Positions 32,865-35,348 of a DNA stretch of 35,348 nt are shown piece after piece; the first letter of the stretch is position 1; the number at the start of each line of letters is the position of its first letter. The stretch covers positions 1-35,348 of the forward strand of contig NZ_BOOW01000062.1 in assembly GCF_016863435.1 (NCBI RefSeq), in the 5' to 3' direction. The notes under the pieces are model-generated. The model was not told where the DNA came from. It searched no databases and worked only from the letters and a program-made list of their open reading frames with translations. This DNA comes from Sinosporangium siamense. Its GTDB lineage: Bacteria; Actinomycetota; Actinomycetes; Streptosporangiales; Streptosporangiaceae. The position numbers and the translations under genes were made by a program.

Positions 32865-34507
32865 GTGTTTCCTCCCTGGGCAGGACGCTCGCCGGCCGGT
32901 CGAGCGTGTTTGAGCAGCTGGTCATAGACCGCGACCGAGGGCAGCGGTCTGGTGTCGCGGGGAAGCTGAGCCAGGCGCCGCTGGGTCAGGAACGTCACAG
33001 GCGAGGTGCCGTCATGGGCGCTTTCGGCAGGCGAAACGGGTAGCGGTCTGTCGTCTTCAGCGGCCTTGCGCGCTTCCAGGGCGACGGCGTCGGCGGTGAG
33101 CGCCCCGGCCCGCAATGCGGCGGCCAGGCCGGCGACGAGGTATTCGGTGGGGATATGGCGTGCCAGCAGCAGGACCTCGATCAGCGCCCGGGTGCCGTCA
33201 CGGTCGCCGTGGGCTTTGCAGGCGGCCGCCCACCAGGTGTCGTGGACGGGAGTGAACTTGCCCGCGGCCCGCGCCTGTTCCAGCGCGGTCGCGCCGGGCA
33301 GCGCTCCGGGTTTTCGGATCAGGACCTCCAGGTAGTGGTCCAGTTCCAGGCGGCAACTGGCTTTGGCGAACAGCCGCTCGTGCCGGGCGACGCTCTCGGA
33401 GCCGTCGTAGACGATCAGTTCTGAGGCGTGCAGCATCACCCGCAGCGGGCGGCCGATCAGCCGGGCCGGAACCGAGTAGCGGTTGGTGCGCACGGTGATC
33501 TGGCTGTAGCGGTCGACCCGGACGGGCAGCAGCAGCCCGGTCTCGAACGGCTCCTGCGGGACCGGCCGCAGCAGCGGCTGTTCGGTGGCGAAGTACTCGC
33601 CGATCGTGTGGGCCCGCGAACCGATCCGGCGGGCCTGGTCCTGCAGGTCCCAAAGGTCGATCATCTCGTTCAGTTCGGCGAGGGAGGCTGCTTCGGGGAC
33701 GGGGACCAGGTGGTTGCGGCGGAACCATCCGATGTCGCCTTCCACGCCGCCCTTCTCGTGGGCGCCGGTCACACCGGGCTGGCAGTAGAAGGGCTCCAGG
33801 CCGTAGTGAGAGCGGAAGGCGGTCCAGCGTTCGGTCTCTTTGCGGGCCCGGGAGAAGCCGAGCACTTGGGCGACCGCGGCCTTCAGGTTGTCGTAGCGGA
33901 CCTTGCCGGTCGGCAGCCCGCCCAGCACCCCGAAAGCGTGGACGTGTCCCTCGAAGAACGCCTCCTGCCCGCCGGTGGCGAAGATGCGATGGACAGCTTT
34001 GCCCGAGTACGACATGCGGAATGCGAACAGGAAGCACTTCACCTGCTCGCCGGCGATCCGGACCGTGACGTCCCCGAAATCGACCTCCGCCTCCACTCCC
34101 GGCCGATGCGATTGCGGAACGAACGCCTGGGGCGGTCCCCGACCGGCTTCGATCTTGATCTCGCCTCGCCGCCGGGCGACGTAGGCGCGGACCATCTGAT
34201 ATGAGACCTCCGCTGCTTGATGCTCGTCCAGCAATCGGGCGAAGATCCGCTTTGCCGTGTGCCGCTGCTTGCGGGGCGCGTCCAGATCCGCGCGGAGCAT
34301 CTCGTCGATGACGGGTTTGAAGGTATCCAGTCGGCTCGTCCGAGGTTCCATCTGCTTCCTCGGTTCGGGCCAGGCCTGCTCCAGTGCTTTGGCCACCGTG
34401 TTGCGGCTGATCCGGTACTTGAGTGCGATCTGTCGCCCTGACAGGCCCGCTCGCGCATCGCGGCGGACTGCGGCGAACAGCCCGACTTTGGACATCGACC
34501 GCGACAC
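32861..34507 (-). CDS. istA: IS21-family transposase IstA
   Basis: This 548-aa protein has an N-terminal HTH (LSGRQIALKYRISRNTVAKALEQ) and a DDE catalytic core: VEAEVDFGDVTVRI, KVRYDNLKAAVAQVLG and GAHEKGGVEGDIGWFRRN carry the two Asp and the Glu. A beta-barrel-like C-terminal part with RTNRYSVPARLIGRPLRVMLHASELIVYDG follows. Both istA and istB look intact, so the element may be mobile. Its insertion lies between array 3 and the array remnant at 34678. Confidence 0.95.
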   Translation of the reverse strand: MSRSMSKVGLFAAVRRDARAGLSGRQIALKYRISRNTVAKALEQAWPEPRKQMEPRTSRLDTFKPVIDEMLRADLDAPRKQRHTAKRIFARLLDEHQAAEVSYQMVRAYVARRRGEIKIEAGRGPPQAFVPQSHRPGVEAEVDFGDVTVRIAGEQVKCFLFAFRMSYSGKAVHRIFATGGQEAFFEGHVHAFGVLGGLPTGKVRYDNLKAAVAQVLGFSRARKETERWTAFRSHYGLEPFYCQPGVTGAHEKGGVEGDIGWFRRNHLVPVPEAASLAELNEMIDLWDLQDQARRIGSRAHTIGEYFATEQPLLRPVPQEPFETGLLLPVRVDRYSQITVRTNRYSVPARLIGRPLRVMLHASELIVYDGSESVARHERLFAKASCRLELDHYLEVLIRKPGALPGATALEQARAAGKFTPVHDTWWAAACKAHGDRDGTRALIEVLLLARHIPTEYLVAGLAAALRAGALTADAVALEARKAAEDDRPLPVSPAESAHDGTSPVTFLTQRRLAQLPRDTRPLPSVAVYDQLLKHARPAGERPAQGGNT

Positions 34508-34556
34508 CGGCGCCTCCTCACGCGGAGTAGCGGCTTCGATACTCTCACCGCGAGGG

Positions 34557-34649
34557 TGTCAGTGGCTCTCGAATTCACCTACACAGCCCCCGGCACCTCA
34601 ACCACGACCAGAGCCACTGACTGACATTCGGCTCCGAATCTCACCTACA
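34557..34649. repeat. Paired direct repeats at the right end of the IS21 element
   Basis: Two similar units of about 27 bp, 34557-34583 and 34622-34649, share GGCTC, CGAAT and CACCTACA in the same order. IS21 ends carry multiple transposase-binding repeats. The second unit may lie beyond the true end and belong to an older insertion. Confidence 0.5.
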
Positions 34650-34677
34650 AAGCCAACAAGGCCAACGTCGAGCAGCG

Positions 34678-34891
34678 GTCCTCCCCACATGCGTGGGGGT
34701 GAGCCTTCAGCAGGCGCTCAAGAGCATCGCGCTGGACGGTCGTGCCCTATGCGTGGAGGTAAGCCAAACGACGTCCACTGCTCGCTCTCCACCCCTCGTT
34801 CTCCCCACATGCGTGGGGGGGGTTGAGGCATTGCCATGCGCTCCACCGCCCTATACGCCGTGTCCTCCCGACGTGCGTGAGGGTTGAGCCG
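34678..34891 (+). CRISPR. Decaying CRISPR array remnant: four repeats, three spacers
   Basis: Repeat copies start at 34678 (near perfect, array 3 type with ATGC loop), 34739 (reads GTCGTGCCCTATGCGTGGAG, then AAGCC), 34798 (GTTCTCCCC with extra G run) and 34862 (GTCCTCCCG, stem disturbed). The spacing stays 59-64 bp. Increasing decay to the right marks the trailer end of an array read on the plus strand. It shares the loop of array 3, so it is probably the old distal part of that array, now separated by the Clp-N/IS21 block. Confidence 0.85.
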
Positions 34892-35294
34892 GTCAGGAAC
34901 GCTGGCGGTCTCGGTCATGCGGGACCTTTCCCGGGTGCAGATCGACGCATGGCGCGCCGACTGCTGTTCAGGGCATCAGGCATCAGCCCAGCAGTCGGCT
35001 ATCTGCTGCAGTCACCGTGCCAATGGCGCCGGAAGACGGTGATGGGCGAAATACGTTCCTCGAAAGCGTCACCGACTCCGCCATCCAAGATCAATGGCGT
35101 GCATCGGGCCAAGCCGCTTTCGCTAGGCCGGGCTCCCTAGGCTCGCATCTGATGCTCACCAAACTGAGTGATCACTAGCTAGCTCAGCACGGGCAGAAAA
35201 AAGATCTACGACCGTCTCATCACGTGCTCAGTTGTGCCGAGGGATGAGGGTTGGTCCTGCGGTCATCGTGCGGTCATGATCTTGGGAAAGACCA
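34892..35294. other. Intergenic region at the right border
   Basis: About 400 bp with no gene I can support: short frames lack start signals and domains. A run of six A's at about 35199-35204 and lower GC mark a border between island and tRNA locus. No integrase gene is present. Confidence 0.4.
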
Positions 35295-35330
35295 AAGCCC
35301 TGGTCGCCGATATGTCGGTGACCAGGGCTT
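35295..35330 (-). terminator. Strong hairpin terminator after the tRNA gene
   Basis: AAGCCCTGGTC (35295-35305) pairs with GACCAGGGCTT (35320-35330), and the interior (GCCGA...TCGGT) pairs further. On the minus strand the hairpin is followed by TTTGGTCTTT. It lies 3 bp beyond the 3' end of the probable tRNA gene and should end its transcript. Confidence 0.8.
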
Positions 35331-35333
35331 ACG

Positions 35334-35348
35334 TGGTAGCGGGGGCAG
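35334..35348 (-). tRNA. 3' end of a tRNA gene, cut by the window edge
   Basis: On the minus strand the last bases read CTGCCCCCGCTACCA, the form of a T-arm/acceptor 3' end with an encoded CCA, as in actinobacterial methionine tRNAs. Only 15 bases are visible, so identity cannot be fixed. The following strong terminator supports the call. tRNA 3' ends are frequent integration sites for actinomycete elements. Confidence 0.6.

Larger units (their letters stand above)
32029..34626 (-). mobile_element. IS21-family insertion sequence (approximate ends)
   Basis: The element is defined by the coupled istA-istB pair. IS21 elements end TG...CA. A TGACAACAGT at 32029 on the left and ...ACTGACTGACA ending at 34626 on the right fit loosely. 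On the right, TGTCAGTGGCTC (34557-34568) is mirrored by GAGCCACTGACTGACA (34611-34626), and a second copy of the unit (34622-34649) follows. No target duplication could be identified, so the ends may be off by tens of bases. Confidence 0.75.

Overview
This is high-GC actinobacterial DNA, probably from a streptomycete or a member of the Streptosporangiales. The signs are strong G/C third positions, GTG and TTG starts, hairpin terminators without T-runs, DUF2637 and EspR-like plasmid genes, and a complete type I-E CRISPR-Cas locus with an actinobacterial repeat. The window is a defence and mobility island. Its right edge lies at the 3' end of a probable tRNA gene (35334-35348, minus strand).

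Layout. (1) 1-183: end of a CRISPR array lying against cas2. (2) 197-6151, minus strand: cse1-cse2-cas7e-cas5e-cas6e-cas1-cas2, translationally coupled. (3) 6152-6960: an intergenic control region. (4) 6961-9693, minus strand: cas3 as a separate unit. (5) 9694-9978: leader, then a 31-repeat array (9979-11833) read left to right. (6) 12077-19312: mobilisation and plasmid module with an oriT-like hairpin, MobC, a MobA/VirD2-type relaxase, a membrane protein, primase, DUF2637 protein and EspR-like regulator. (7) 19603-21089: an IS110-family element. (8) 21100-25020: a DUF6461-like protein and a 5'-truncated LamG/NucB nuclease. (9) 25138-29799, minus strand: a tightly coupled six-gene operon (truncated glycosyltransferase, radical SAM, phosphoribosyltransferase, second glycosyltransferase, FEN-like nuclease, PIG-L deacetylase) with a divergent Nudix gene. 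(10) 30793-31368: a second array with a variant repeat. (11) 31588-34626: a stand-alone Clp-N protein and an IS21-family element. (12) 34678-34891: a decaying array remnant.

The main discovery candidate is in the cas3-cse1 intergenic region. It holds a solitary mini-CRISPR (6247-6330): a degenerate repeat that keeps a compensated 6-bp hairpin and the exact 8-nt crRNA handle, a spacer-like stretch of exactly 32 nt, and a second repeat that keeps its stem. The first 17 nt of this pseudo-spacer match two nearby sites (6379-6395 and 6441-6457), each directly preceded by AAG, the classic type I-E PAM. Mismatches fall at positions 6, 9 and 12 (site 2 also at 13). Site 1 abuts the -35 box of a consensus promoter (TTGACG-17-TAGGTT, minus strand) reading into cse1. 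Site 2 overlaps the ribosome binding site of a 42-codon ORF. This is the architecture expected of a CreR/CreA-type crRNA-like guide that makes Cascade repress its own operon, and possibly a CreT-like guard toxin. The guide-target relation is visible in the sequence; the function is inferred.

The second notable system is the radical-SAM/glycosyltransferase operon. The coupling of its genes shows that an in-frame TAG in the phosphoribosyltransferase and a frameshift in the glycosyltransferase interrupt reading frames that otherwise run on to normal C-termini.
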